In this document: piece by piece, positions 15,081-23,877 of the stretch
Layout: every line of letters starts with the position of its first letter
Numbering within the stretch: position 1 is the first letter of the stretch
Assembly: GCF_002302635.1 (NCBI RefSeq)
Contig: NZ_CP022387.1
Location: forward strand, 930,001 to 994,000
Direction: 5' to 3'
From: Capnocytophaga stomatis
GTDB lineage: Bacteria; Bacteroidota; Bacteroidia; Flavobacteriales; Flavobacteriaceae
DNA length: 64,000 nucleotides
Position numbers and translations under genes: made by a program
The notes under the pieces: generated by a model
Database searches by the model: none
The model's input: the letters and a program-made list of their open reading frames with translations, nothing else
What the model was told of the DNA's origin: nothing

Positions 15081-17438
15081 TTATTTCAATTCCTTTATTT
15101 CATACACACTTACTCTGTTTTTGGTCGCTCCCAAAACAACCCAAATAGATTTATCCAAATCAACATCCATATCCATCGCAGAAACCCCTTCCAAAGGAAA
15201 ATCTTGCATAAGCTTTCCTTGCTCATTCCACAGGTAAACTTTCTGATTTTGAACATCATTTGCCGAAACATAATTCACGCCTCGCACCCTAAAAAGTTTC
15301 TGTTTATCATATTTTGCATCAGGAATTTCAATTTTCACACTTCCTATTGATAATGTATTTGCTGAAAGAAAAGACGTTGTATATTGATTTCCAATTAAAT
15401 AGTGATTTCTATCCCAATTTCTTTCCGTTTTAGCGATATTCCCATTTAGGTCTATTCGTGTGAGGTTTCCGTCTTGGGTTGAAAACAAAAATCGATTATC
15501 AAAAAACAACGGCGGATTATTTGAAAAATCATATTTCCCCTGAATAGGTATGCGTATTTCCCCGTTACGATGCAGTACATTAAACTTCCCGTTATCAGAC
15601 AGATAAACCAAAAAATCTTTATCTCCCGCTCGGTAATGCTTCGGGGTAAACAGCGGAGCTGCATCGGTATTCTTTCTTAAAAATCCGCCTACAACGTCAC
15701 CTTTTTTGTCAAGCATATGCAGCGTTTTTCCTTCTGCAAATAAAAATCTGTATTCTCTATTCTTGTCATAATCAAACACTTCAAGCGGAGTAATTTTACC
15801 TTTGTACTTTTTAGGAAAAGGAGCTACATTGTTTCCATTTCTGTCCACCACCCAAATAGAATGTTCCGTTGTAAAGGCCATTTGTAAGAAGCCATTTTTA
15901 AACAAATCCACCTGATAAATAGGACTTTGTATTTTACCATCTAATCTTTTTTTCCACAACAAACTTCCGTTATTTCCAATCAAATAGAGGTCATAATTTT
16001 CATCTTGAACAGCAATTTCTCTGCGTTTAGTCCTGTGATTCAGCAATATGGCAGGAGGAATAATCATATCAGCATCCAACGCGAACTGAAAGCGTTCTTT
16101 AATCTTATCTGTAATAGAAGTTTTAGTTTGCTTTTTACTCACAAAATTAAACATATAATACTCATTCTGACACGTTTGCTGAAAAACCGCCCAACGATAA
16201 TTTTGAGCAATTTTGGGATATTTCTCACGAAATTCACTGCTATTGTACAAATTCGCAACACGTGTCAAACTCATATTTGAAGCCGTATTTTTTTCTAATA
16301 ATTCGTACGATTTGTTTTCAGAAAGCGTATTTTTTCGTCCAATGTCATTCATAACCGAACTGAGAACCTCCTTTGTTTTTGAAAAAACCAAATAGTCATC
16401 GTGTACAGATACATATTTCGGTTTAAAATTCGGGTCAAAAGCACTGAAAAAATCCAATGAAGAGTCTTTATTTAACTCATAAACAGGGAATTCACTTTGT
16501 GGTTCTTCAGATAAAATTGGTAATTGCAGCAAAGTTTCATCTACATCAAAAGACGAAGCAGCTGCAAATTTCCCGTCGATAGTTTGTGCAAAAACCAATC
16601 CGTTGAGTGTTTTTTGGAAAGAAGCACTAACCGAATCAGGAAGAGATATTTTTCCCGCATCTTCAAAAGAATAAGAGGTCATTCCCAAAATGTGCGAAGG
16701 TACTATTTCAGCAGGATTGCTTTCGTAAGGTTTCGCTTCCAATAACATATCCGCCTTGTAATCGTTTTGAGCAACTGCCATTCCGCTGAATCTCAAATCG
16801 TTTTCTTCCAAAAACAAATCCAACGCAAGCCAATATTTGAATGGTTTTGTGATGTCAGTTTTGAAAAAAGGAGAAAAAAACTGATTTGCTTGCTCCTTCT
16901 GCATAAATAGGTTAGCACTGCAATCTGTTGTGGCAATCTTCTGGAGTTGCTCCAAAACGGCTTGTTTTTCAGACTTTTCCTGCGTTTCAATTTCGGTTTT
17001 GAAAAACGAATCAATTTCCGATGAATTACTAATTATCAGTCTGTTATCCACAACAGTATAATACCATTCTTTCCCGAATTGTGATTGTTTTTGGATTGTT
17101 GCGTTTGCATTTTTCCAGATGCTTAGCGTATCTGATTCTTCTTTTTTAGTGATGGCGAAAAAGTTTTTGTAAGCAGTAAAAGCTACCCATATGTTATGGT
17201 CTGTAGGGAGGCTTCTTAGCAGTTTTGTTTCGTAAGCACGTAATGGTTTGGGATTGTTTTCCTTCCAAAATTCGTTGTTTTCAATAGCACTTAAAAAATT
17301 ATTTTTGTGATTAACCCGATAGATAACTTGTGTATTTTCAGGGAATAACAACACGTCACCCTTAACAGAATTTCCTTTTTTGTTGCAGGCAACCAGTCCT
17401 AAGACGAAAAATAATATTTTTATAAAAATACGATTCAC
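15081..17438 (-). CDS. Large lipoprotein with propeller-like C-terminal half
   Basis: A 785-residue lipoprotein (G-L-V-A-C, C18). I do not recognise a named family with certainty. The N-terminal half (to about residue 430) is mixed alpha/beta and resembles the DUF3352-like region of some Bacteroidota proteins. The C-terminal half shows repeated strand pairs of the kind L-x-x-D-x-x-G-x-V/L (for example Y-L-I-G-N-N-G-S-L-L-W-K-K, V-V-D-R-N-G-N-N, L-D-K-K-G-D-V-V, V-L-H-R-N-G-E-I, I-D-L-N-G-N-I), which suggests a beta-propeller. The start is a GTG at 17438; an in-frame stop lies immediately before it, and the promoter at 17455-17485 leaves only a short leader. It is followed by ruvX. Confidence 0.65.
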   Translation of the reverse strand: MNRIFIKILFFVLGLVACNKKGNSVKGDVLLFPENTQVIYRVNHKNNFLSAIENNEFWKENNPKPLRAYETKLLRSLPTDHNIWVAFTAYKNFFAITKKEESDTLSIWKNANATIQKQSQFGKEWYYTVVDNRLIISNSSEIDSFFKTEIETQEKSEKQAVLEQLQKIATTDCSANLFMQKEQANQFFSPFFKTDITKPFKYWLALDLFLEENDLRFSGMAVAQNDYKADMLLEAKPYESNPAEIVPSHILGMTSYSFEDAGKISLPDSVSASFQKTLNGLVFAQTIDGKFAAASSFDVDETLLQLPILSEEPQSEFPVYELNKDSSLDFFSAFDPNFKPKYVSVHDDYLVFSKTKEVLSSVMNDIGRKNTLSENKSYELLEKNTASNMSLTRVANLYNSSEFREKYPKIAQNYRWAVFQQTCQNEYYMFNFVSKKQTKTSITDKIKERFQFALDADMIIPPAILLNHRTKRREIAVQDENYDLYLIGNNGSLLWKKRLDGKIQSPIYQVDLFKNGFLQMAFTTEHSIWVVDRNGNNVAPFPKKYKGKITPLEVFDYDKNREYRFLFAEGKTLHMLDKKGDVVGGFLRKNTDAAPLFTPKHYRAGDKDFLVYLSDNGKFNVLHRNGEIRIPIQGKYDFSNNPPLFFDNRFLFSTQDGNLTRIDLNGNIAKTERNWDRNHYLIGNQYTTSFLSANTLSIGSVKIEIPDAKYDKQKLFRVRGVNYVSANDVQNQKVYLWNEQGKLMQDFPLEGVSAMDMDVDLDKSIWVVLGATKNRVSVYEIKELK

Positions 17439-17454
17439 TCACTCAATTTCATTG

Positions 17455-17485
17455 CAAAAGTATGCTTTTTTTTAAAATCTTGCAA
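17455..17485 (-). promoter_or_regulatory. Promoter for the large lipoprotein gene
   Basis: Minus strand TTG (17485-17483), 20 bases, TACTTTTG (17462-17455). It leaves about 10 bases before the GTG start and supports that start. Confidence 0.7.
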
Positions 17486-17574
17486 TTAATAAGCTTATGA
17501 GTCGCTCAAATGTGCAATATTCTCAATTGAAATTCACTTTTTCTGATTTTAAACTTCAAAATTTGCACTGCTTT

Positions 17575-17605
17575 TTTGAAAGAAAGTTATTATTTTTTAC
17601 TTTTG
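17575..17605 (+). promoter_or_regulatory. Promoter for the 17.6-18.8 kb gene pair
   Basis: TTTG (17575-17578), 19 bases, TACTTTTG (17598-17605), 25 bases before the start codon. Exact Bacteroidota promoter spacing. Confidence 0.8.
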
Positions 17606-17630
17606 CTCTGAATTTTTTAAACATAAGCTT

Positions 17631-18350
17631 ATGAAAACCTATTTTTATTTGTTAATAGCATTTTTTCCCTTTTTAGGATTTGGGCAAAATAGCAATATTT
17701 ATGTGATACTTCCCAATCAATTTGAATTTCAAAAGAAAGCAAATGATTTTCAATTAAATAGCTTAACAAAATTTCTTCTTGAGAAAGAAAATTTCAAAGT
17801 CTTTCTTGAAAATGAAACGCCTGAAGAAATCATCAAAAACCCTTGTAATTCTCTAAAAGCGAATGTTTTAAATACATCAGGAATGTTCATCACAAAACTT
17901 CAATTAATCCTAACTGATTGCAAAGGAAAACAAGTTTTCACTTCCGAAATAGGAAAAAGCAGAGAAAAAGAGTTTAAAAAAGCTTATCAAGAAGCCCTTC
18001 GAGATGCTTTTTCTGCGGGAAACAAATTGGCAAACTTCAAGCAAAATCACAAGCACGATGCCTCTACGCAGCCAATTTCTTCCGTAAAATCCATAACCGA
18101 AAACAAAATAGAACCAAAAACCAACGATGCACCAATATTGTATGCTCAACCCAATAGTTTAGGCTTCCAACTAATTGATAACACTCCGAAAATAATTCTG
18201 AAAATAAAACAAACTTCCTTACCTAATATTTATATTGCAGAGGACGAACACGGCAATCACGGTGTATTTTACAAAACTGAAAATCAGTACATTTTTGAAT
18301 TCATCAAAGACGAAAAACTACAACAAAAAGCATTAAACGTTAAGTTCTAA
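17631..18350 (+). CDS. Exported protein of unknown function
   Basis: A 239-residue protein with a Sec signal peptide (F-F-P-F-L-G-F-G-Q, cleavage probably after G-F-G). The mature part opens with I-Y-V-I-L-P-N-Q-F-E-F-Q-K and a L-x-x-F-L-L-E-K-E-N-F segment, then a region ending K-A-Y-Q-E-A-L-R-D-A-F-S. A polar linker (about 140-165) leads to a C-terminal beta-rich part with G-N-H-G-V-F-Y-K. This organisation occurs in uncharacterised flavobacterial exported proteins; no function can be assigned. It has its own promoter and is 24 bases upstream of the DUF4268 gene, so the two are probably co-transcribed. Confidence 0.7.
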   Translation: MKTYFYLLIAFFPFLGFGQNSNIYVILPNQFEFQKKANDFQLNSLTKFLLEKENFKVFLENETPEEIIKNPCNSLKANVLNTSGMFITKLQLILTDCKGKQVFTSEIGKSREKEFKKAYQEALRDAFSAGNKLANFKQNHKHDASTQPISSVKSITENKIEPKTNDAPILYAQPNSLGFQLIDNTPKIILKIKQTSLPNIYIAEDEHGNHGVFYKTENQYIFEFIKDEKLQQKALNVKF

Positions 18351-18374
18351 ACGCCGAAAAATTTTAATTTTTTT

Positions 18375-18809
18375 ATGTACAGCAAAGCAGAAGCAAAAAA
18401 ATTGCGTGAGGATTTCTGGATTTCTTTTGGTAAATCTTTCCCTCGCAAGTGGGTGCTATACAACACTAAAATAAAAGATTTTAGTTTTAAGTTCTATTTT
18501 GACACAAAAAAGGCTATCGTATCTTTAGACATTGAAGACAACATACTAAGTAACAGAATATTATATTACGAAAAACTAATTTCTTTAAAAAGTATCCTTC
18601 TTGAGGAATATCTGCCGGATGCCATATTTGAGGATTGCTATTTTTTAGATAACAAGAAGGAAATCAGCCGTATTTACGTCCAAAAAGAAAACGTAAACAT
18701 TCACAATAAAGACACTTGGCGAGAAACGATGGAATTCCTGTATGAGAAAATGTCCAAGTTTGAAGAATTTTGGTATGAATACGAAGATGTCATAAAAGAA
18801 AATTTTTAA
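18375..18809 (+). CDS. DUF4268-domain protein
   Basis: A 144-residue soluble protein. It opens with A-E-A-K-K-L-R-E-D-F-W-I-S-F-G and is rich in aromatic and charged residues, ending W-R-E-T-M-E-F-L-Y-E-K-M-S-K-F-E-E-F-W, which matches my recollection of the DUF4268 family common in flavobacteria. In other proteins that domain accompanies restriction or nuclease modules, but here it is alone and no catalytic motif is visible. It follows the exported protein gene by 24 bases. Confidence 0.7.
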   Translation: MYSKAEAKKLREDFWISFGKSFPRKWVLYNTKIKDFSFKFYFDTKKAIVSLDIEDNILSNRILYYEKLISLKSILLEEYLPDAIFEDCYFLDNKKEISRIYVQKENVNIHNKDTWRETMEFLYEKMSKFEEFWYEYEDVIKENF

Positions 18810-18899
18810 CAATTTTATTTTCAAACCATTAACATTAAAAATAGAAAATTATTTTACCCATAAAAAGCTCTTGCAATAGAAATTCGTTTGGAAATTATG

Positions 18900-18907
18900 T
18901 ATCTTTG
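18900..18907 (+). promoter_or_regulatory. -7 box before argS
   Basis: TATCTTTG, 28 bases before the argS start. The upstream TTG (18871-18873) is 26 bases away, longer than the usual 19-21, so the promoter assignment rests on the -7 box. Confidence 0.55.
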
Positions 18908-18935
18908 CGGGCTACAATGAAAAAATATTTCAGAT

Positions 18936-20723
18936 ATGCAGAATTTACAAGAAATACTAAAACAACATACACAAAAGGCAGTTGAGCATCTTTTTGGCAT
19001 TCAGTTTGAAAACGTTGAATTACAGCAAACTAAAAAGGAATTTGAAGGCGATATTACGATTGTAATTTTCCCGATGTTGCGTCAGATTAAGGGAAATCCC
19101 GAACAAATTGGGCAACAAATCGGAGCTTTTTTGCAAGAAAACGTATCTGAAGTAAGCGGATTCAATGTGATTAAAGGATTTTTGAATTTGGTAATTTCTG
19201 ATTCTTATTATATTGATTTTCTGAAAAGTATAGAAAACGAAAATAATTTTGGTTTGGCGACGCCCAATTCCAAAAAGACCATAATGGTTGAATATTCTTC
19301 GCCAAACACCAACAAACCGCTGCATTTGGGGCATATCCGCAATAATTTATTAGGATATTCGGTAGCAGAAATTTTAAAAGCAGCCGGACATAAAGTGTAT
19401 AAAACTCAGATTATCAACGACAGAGGGATACACATCTGCAAATCAATGATTGCTTGGCAACGTTTTGGAAATGGCGAAACACCTGAAAATTCGGGGCTTA
19501 AAGGCGATAAACTTGTCGGGAATTATTATGTAGCTTTCGATAAGGCGTATAAATCTGAAATTGAACAACTTATCTCCGAAGGAAAAACTAAAGAAGAAGC
19601 TGAAAAACAAGCACCTATATTTTTAGAAGCACAAGAAATGCTCAGAAAATGGGAAGCTGGCGATGAGCAAGTTATTTCGCTTTGGAAAGAAATGAATCAA
19701 TGGGTTTACGACGGATTTTCAACCACTTACAAAAATTTAGGCGTTGATTTTGATTCGTATTATTACGAAAGCGACACATATTTATTAGGGAAAGACATCA
19801 TTGAAGAAGGCTTACGAAAAGGCGTTTTCTTCAAGAAAGAAGACGGTTCGGTTTGGTGCGATTTAACCGCCGATGGTTTGGACGAGAAATTAGTCCTCCG
19901 CTCCGACGGAACTTCCGTGTACATCACCCAAGATATTGGTACGGCAACTCAGCGTGTAAAAGATTTTCCAGATGTAAAAGGAATGGTTTATACCGTTGGA
20001 AATGAGCAAGATTACCATTTTAAAGTTCTGTTTTTAATTCTAAAAAAATTAGGCTTTGATTGGGCTGAAAATCTGTATCATTTGAGTTACGGAATGGTGG
20101 ATTTGCCGAGCGGAAAAATGAAAAGCCGTGAAGGAACAGTGGTAGATGCCGACGATTTAATTGCTGAAATGGAGCAAACTGCTGAGGAAATTTCGCAAGA
20201 ATTAGGGAAATTGGACGGATACGATGAAAATCAGAAAAAGGAACTGTACCACACCATCGGTTTGGGGGCTTTGAAATACTACATTCTGAAGGTTGATCCG
20301 AAAAAACGCATTCTTTTTGACCCGAAAGAATCCATTGATTTTCAAGGAAACACAGGTCCTTTTGTTCAGTACACTTATGCCCGAATAAAGTCTATCTTGC
20401 GGAAATACAACGAAATAGGAGTTTCAAAATCAAATAATGAATCGATTTTAGAGTTACATCCGAAGGAGAAAACTTTGCTCAAAAATATGGAGCTTTTCCC
20501 CGAAGTGGTGCAAAACGCAGCAGATTTGTACAGCCCTGCGGTCATTGCCAACTACGTATATGATTTGGTGAAAGACTTTAATTCATTTTACCAGAATGTA
20601 TCCATTTTAGGAGAAGAAAATGTGGCAAAAAGAGAATTTCGGGTATCGCTTTGTAAAAAAATAAGCGAAATTATTGCATCGGCTTTCGCTATGTTAGGAA
20701 TACAAGTTCCTGAAAGAATGTAA
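18936..20723 (+). CDS. argS: Arginyl-tRNA synthetase
   Basis: A 595-residue class I synthetase that charges tRNA-Arg. The N-terminal Add-1 domain (about 1-100) is followed by S-S-P-N-T-N-K-P-L-H-L-G-H, with HLGH at 130-133. As in many ArgRS, the second signature is degenerate: G-K-M-K-S-R-E-G-T instead of KMSKS. The C-terminal anticodon-binding (DALR) domain contains Q-Y-T-Y-A-R-I at its start and ends with I-Q-V-P-E-R-M, the usual terminus. Length is standard. It is a single gene with a -7 box upstream, and precedes two tRNA genes that have their own promoter. Confidence 0.97.
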   Translation: MQNLQEILKQHTQKAVEHLFGIQFENVELQQTKKEFEGDITIVIFPMLRQIKGNPEQIGQQIGAFLQENVSEVSGFNVIKGFLNLVISDSYYIDFLKSIENENNFGLATPNSKKTIMVEYSSPNTNKPLHLGHIRNNLLGYSVAEILKAAGHKVYKTQIINDRGIHICKSMIAWQRFGNGETPENSGLKGDKLVGNYYVAFDKAYKSEIEQLISEGKTKEEAEKQAPIFLEAQEMLRKWEAGDEQVISLWKEMNQWVYDGFSTTYKNLGVDFDSYYYESDTYLLGKDIIEEGLRKGVFFKKEDGSVWCDLTADGLDEKLVLRSDGTSVYITQDIGTATQRVKDFPDVKGMVYTVGNEQDYHFKVLFLILKKLGFDWAENLYHLSYGMVDLPSGKMKSREGTVVDADDLIAEMEQTAEEISQELGKLDGYDENQKKELYHTIGLGALKYYILKVDPKKRILFDPKESIDFQGNTGPFVQYTYARIKSILRKYNEIGVSKSNNESILELHPKEKTLLKNMELFPEVVQNAADLYSPAVIANYVYDLVKDFNSFYQNVSILGEENVAKREFRVSLCKKISEIIASAFAMLGIQVPERM

Positions 20724-20769
20724 AATACTCTTCGGAAAGAAAAATATTTTTCAAAAAGAAAGAAAAATA

Positions 20770-20800
20770 TTTGCCAAGTAAAAAAATGTTCTTATCTTTG
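20770..20800 (+). promoter_or_regulatory. Promoter for the tRNA-Gly/tRNA-Leu pair
   Basis: TTTG (20770-20773), 19 bases, TATCTTTG (20793-20800), 44 bases before the first tRNA. One of the cleanest promoters in the window. Confidence 0.85.
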
Positions 20801-20844
20801 CACTCGCAATCGGATAAGGGTTGCTTTTGAGAGAAACATTTTAC

Positions 20845-20917
20845 GCGAAAATAGCTCAGTTGGTAGAGCGCAACCTTGCCAAGGTTGAGGTCGCGGGTTC
20901 GAACCCCGTTTTTCGCT
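20845..20917 (+). tRNA. tRNA-Gly (anticodon GCC)
   Basis: A 73-base cloverleaf: acceptor GCGAAAA/TTTTCGC, anticodon stem CAACC/GGTTG around TTGCCAA (anticodon GCC at 20878-20880), T arm GCGGG-TTCGAAC-CCCGT, discriminator T. CCA is not encoded. It reads the glycine codons GGC and GGU. Confidence 0.96.
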
Positions 20918-20940
20918 CTTTTTATTGCCTTAATACAGAG

Positions 20941-21026
20941 GCTCGGATGGTGGAATCGGTAGACACGCTGGACTTAAAATCCAGTGGGCAGCAATGCCTG
21001 TGCGGGTTCAAGTCCCGCTCCGAGTA
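20941..21026 (+). tRNA. tRNA-Leu (anticodon TAA)
   Basis: An 86-base class II tRNA with a long variable arm (about 20985-21001). Acceptor GCTCGGA/TCCGAGT has a G-T wobble at the first pair. Anticodon stem CTGGA/TCCAG surrounds CTTAAAA, giving anticodon TAA at 20975-20977. CCA is not encoded. It lies 23 bases after tRNA-Gly, so both are probably one transcript. Confidence 0.95.
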
Positions 21027-21028
21027 CA

Positions 21029-21075
21029 CGAAAAAATCGTAATGCTTTAATATTGAAAGTGTTGCGATTTTTTTA
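21029..21075 (+). terminator. Terminator after the tRNA pair
   Basis: AAAAAATCG(T)AA pairs with TT(G)CGATTTTTT across a roughly 20-base loop, with a T-run, a few bases after tRNA-Leu. Confidence 0.7.
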
Positions 21076-21247
21076 TTGCAAAAATTTAATACACTTAGTA
21101 TCAACAACTTTTCCTTTTTAATAATCTTCACAAATCTTCTGACCACAAATCCTGAAAGAAGCAAATAGCTTCCCACTAATTTTTAAAAATTTCAAAAAAG
21201 ATAAAAAACAAAAAATCAATCCTTTTCAAAATTTATTCTCAATAATA

Positions 21248-21278
21248 TTTGGAGTTTTAATATATTTTATTACTTTTG
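21248..21278 (+). promoter_or_regulatory. Promoter of the ilv operon
   Basis: TTTG (21248-21251), 19 bases, TACTTTTG (21271-21278). Transcription would start near 21285, 14 bases before the leader peptide ATG and about 175 bases before ilvD, leaving room for the attenuator. Confidence 0.85.
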
Positions 21279-21298
21279 TCGCTCGGAAAATTCAAAAA

Positions 21299-21361
21299 AT
21301 GACAAGAATATATTTTTACAGCATTATTAGCCTTATTATTATCATCAATAACACCTATTGA
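21299..21361 (+). CDS. Isoleucine-rich leader peptide of the ilv operon
   Basis: A 20-codon open frame directly after the promoter. It encodes M-T-R-I-Y-F-Y-S-I-I, then S-L-I-I-I-I-N-N-T-Y and stops at TGA. Seven of 20 residues are Ile, with four in a row at codons 13-16 and one Leu. It is followed by a terminator hairpin and a matching antiterminator segment. This is the layout of a leader peptide that makes the ribosome stall when charged tRNA-Ile is scarce. Stalling at codons 13-16 would leave the antiterminator (21358-21372) free; a ribosome reaching the stop codon would cover it. It is too short for normal gene finding. The reading is inferred from sequence alone but is internally consistent. 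Confidence 0.85.
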   Translation: MTRIYFYSIISLIIIINNTY

Positions 21362-21427
21362 TGCGAGGCTTTATATCTGTAAACGAAATAAAAAAACCTG
21401 CATCAACCCAAACTGATGCAGGTTTTT
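21358..21427 (+). promoter_or_regulatory. Transcription attenuator: antiterminator and terminator of the ilv operon
   Basis: The terminator is AAACCTGCATCA (21394-21405) paired with TGATGCAGGTTT (21414-21425), loop of 8, then T's, 35 bases before ilvD. Its left arm can instead pair with TTGATGCGAGGCTTT (21358-21372), which overlaps the leader stop codon: TTGATGC with GCATCAA, AGG with CCT, TTT with AAA, with two single-base bulges. The two structures exclude each other, so a ribosome position on the Ile codons can decide between read-through and termination. Confidence 0.85.
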
Positions 21428-21461
21428 CTTTTTAAAACTGACGAAAAAATTAGGAAATAAA

Positions 21462-23144
21462 ATGGAATTAAACAAATACAGCAAGCAAGTAACACAAGAC
21501 GACACCCAACCCGCCGCACAGGCGATGCTCCACGCTTTGGGACTTACTGACAGCGATTTACAAAAACCTTTGGTGGGCATCGCAAGTACGGGCTATGAAG
21601 GAAATCCCTGCAATATGCACCTCAATGGTTTAGCTTTGAAAATTAAAGAAGGCGTACAAGAATCGGGTTCGGTGGGGCTTATATTTAACACCATAGGCGT
21701 TTCGGACGGAATTTCAATGGGAACCTACGGAATGCGTTATTCGCTTGTGTCTCGCGATATTATTGCCGATTCGGTTGAAACCGTAGTGCAGGCAATGTGC
21801 TACGATGCACTCGTTACGGTGGTGGGCTGCGATAAAAATATGCCTGGGGCTTTGATGGCGATGCTTCGGCTGAATCGCCCTTCGATTTTGGTGTATGGCG
21901 GAACCATCGCTGCGGGTTGCCACAACGGAAAGAAACTCGACGTAGTTTCCGCTTTCGAGGCTTGGGGACAAAAAGTGGCAGGTACAATCGACGAAAAAGA
22001 ATATCGGGAAGTCATTCACAAAGCCTGTCCTGGTGAGGGAGCTTGTGGTGGAATGTACACCGCCAATACAATGGCATCGGCAATTGAAGCCCTCGGAATG
22101 AGTTTGCCGTACAATTCTTCAACACCTGCTTCGGGCGATGCCAAAAAAAACGAATGCCTCAAAGTCGGGAAATATCTCCGTTATTTGCAAGAAAACGACA
22201 TTAAACCCTCCGATATTGTTACCCGAAAATCCATCGAAAACGCCTTTCGTTTGGTGGTGGCTTTGGGTGGCTCTACCAATGCGGTATTACATTTTTTAGC
22301 CATTGCAAAAGCAGCTCAAATTCCGATGACTATTGATGATTTTGCCCAACTGAGCGAAACCACGCCTTTCATTGCCGACCTCAAACCTAGCGGAAAATAC
22401 GTTATGGAAGACCTGCATCACATTGGAGGAATTCCTGCCGTAATGAAATATTTGCTCGAAAAAGGATTATTACACGGTGATTGCCTGACGGTTACAGGAA
22501 AAACCATAGCCGAAAATCTGGCTAATGTTTCACCACTTCCTGAAAATCAAGAAATTATTTTCCCGTTGGAAAAACCAATTAAAGAAACGGGGCATATTCG
22601 TATTCTCTACGGAAATTTAGCCCCCGAAGGAGCGGTGGCGAAAATCACGGGTAAAGAAGGGCTTTCTTTCACAGGCAAAGCCAAAGTTTATGAAGGGGAA
22701 TTTCTGGCTAATGAAGGAATTGCCAAAGGCGAAGTAATCGAAGGAACGGTGGTGGTAATTCGTTACGAAGGACCGAAAGGAGGACCGGGAATGCCCGAAA
22801 TGTTAAAACCGACTTCCGCCATAATGGGAGCAGGTTTGGGCAAAAAAGTGGCACTCATTACCGACGGACGATTTTCGGGCGGTTCACACGGATTTGTGGT
22901 GGGGCATATTTCGCCCGAAGCCCAAAACGGCGGAAATATCGCTTTGGTACAAGACGGCGACCTAATCACCATTGATGCGATAAAAAATACCATTGACGTA
23001 CATCTCACTGAGGAAGAACTCACCCAAAGACGCAAAAATTTCGTGCAAAAACCACTGAAAGAAACCGCCAAACGCGGGGTGCTTTACAAATACGCCCGTA
23101 CGGTGAGTTCTGCCTCGCAAGGGTGTGTAACCGATGAGTTTTAG
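21462..23144 (+). CDS. ilvD: Dihydroxy-acid dehydratase
   Basis: A 560-residue enzyme that removes water from 2,3-dihydroxy acids to give the 2-keto acid precursors of valine and isoleucine, the third step of the pathway. The iron-sulfur cysteines are visible in [15 protein letters not shown] and [17 protein letters not shown]. The C-terminal [19 protein letters not shown] is also typical. Length is standard. It is the first structural gene after the Ile-rich leader and attenuator. The next ilv gene is about 1.4 kb away because three small accessory genes intervene. This gene is visibly richer in G+C than the neighbouring leader DNA. Confidence 0.97.
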   Translation: MELNKYSKQVTQDDTQPAAQAMLHALGLTDSDLQKPLVGIASTGYEGNPCNMHLNGLALKIKEGVQESGSVGLIFNTIGVSDGISMGTYGMRYSLVSRDIIADSVETVVQAMCYDALVTVVGCDKNMPGALMAMLRLNRPSILVYGGTIAAGCHNGKKLDVVSAFEAWGQKVAGTIDEKEYREVIHKACPGEGACGGMYTANTMASAIEALGMSLPYNSSTPASGDAKKNECLKVGKYLRYLQENDIKPSDIVTRKSIENAFRLVVALGGSTNAVLHFLAIAKAAQIPMTIDDFAQLSETTPFIADLKPSGKYVMEDLHHIGGIPAVMKYLLEKGLLHGDCLTVTGKTIAENLANVSPLPENQEIIFPLEKPIKETGHIRILYGNLAPEGAVAKITGKEGLSFTGKAKVYEGEFLANEGIAKGEVIEGTVVVIRYEGPKGGPGMPEMLKPTSAIMGAGLGKKVALITDGRFSGGSHGFVVGHISPEAQNGGNIALVQDGDLITIDAIKNTIDVHLTEEELTQRRKNFVQKPLKETAKRGVLYKYARTVSSASQGCVTDEF

Positions 23145-23198
23145 TTGAAAAGCAAAAATTAAGTTAATGAGTTTAATCAAGAAAAAACGGAAATAAAT

Positions 23199-23638
23199 AT
23201 GCAAAGAATCCAAGAAATTGAGCAGAAAAATGGCTTTGAATTACCTGCTTCGTACAAAAATTATTGGCGGGTTTTGAATTATTTATATTACTGGAAATGA
23301 ACGACCAAGAAATTGATTTACACAACAAAAATCGCCTGACCGAGTCCGTAGGAAAAGGTTTACAAAGCTGGGAATATGTCAAAATTTGGGCAAGTGAAGA
23401 CAAGCGGATACAAAACAATGCCGTACGCCGACACGATATGGACGGAGAAAGTATTGATATAGAGAGGCTTAAAAATAGTTTTATGTTTGCCGATGGTGGC
23501 GATGGTGTTCGCTTATATTTTAATATTCAAGATAATATGTCCGTTTGGGAATATTACACGGACGATGGCAGTGTGGGCAAAATCGTCGATAGCTTTGATG
23601 AAATCGCCCAAAATAGCGAAATTACTGAAAAAGAGTAA
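23199..23638 (+). pseudogene. SMI1/KNR4-like protein, frameshifted
   Basis: An ATG at 23199 opens M-Q-R-I-Q-E-I-E-Q-K-N-G-F-E-L-P-A-S-Y-K-N-Y, a typical SMI1/KNR4 start, then shifts out of frame near 23262 and stops at 23299. A second frame continues from about 23264 to 23638 with A-G-F-E-L-F-I-L-L-E-M-N-D-Q-E-I-D-L, S-W-E-Y-V-K-I-W-A-S-E-D and G-G-D-G-V-R-L-Y-F-N. One missing T in the run TATT-GGCGG would account for both. The restored product would be about 146 residues. SMI1/KNR4 proteins often act as immunity proteins of polymorphic toxins; no toxin lies nearby. A sequencing error is the alternative. Confidence 0.7.
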
Positions 23639-23650
23639 ATTACCAAAAAA

Positions 23651-23839
23651 ATGACCAATAATAACGATATAGAAAATTTTTTGAAAGAAACGCCCGAGGC
23701 GTATGCGGTGTTTCAGACAATGCCCCCTTCGCACCGAAATGAGTATATCAAATGGATAAACGAAGCTAAAAAGCAGGAAACCAAAGAAAAACGCTTACAA
23801 AAAATGCTCGAAATGTTGTTGAAAAAAGGCAATAAGTGA
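23651..23839 (+). CDS. Small YdeI/OmpD-associated-type protein
   Basis: A 62-residue protein. The pattern P-S-H-R-N-E-Y-I-K-W-I-N-E-A-K-K-Q-E-T-K, followed by R-L-Q-K-M-L-E-M-L, is the C-terminal helical signature of the YdeI/OmpD-associated (OmdA) family. Family members are usually longer, so this is a short stand-alone version or a remnant. A role in protection from bacteriocins or peptides has been suggested for the family, but nothing here shows it. Its stop overlaps the GTG of the next frame, although the next gene probably starts later. It lies between ilvD and ilvB in the same direction. Confidence 0.6.
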   Translation: MTNNNDIENFLKETPEAYAVFQTMPPSHRNEYIKWINEAKKQETKEKRLQKMLEMLLKKGNK

Positions 23840-23877
23840 AGAAAAAAGGTTTATTACGTTTCAACGTGAAATTTAAT

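Noticed and set aside
20821-21042. A 73-codon frame running through the two tRNA genes
   Set aside because: It is a translation of tRNA-Gly and tRNA-Leu; both cloverleaves are complete.
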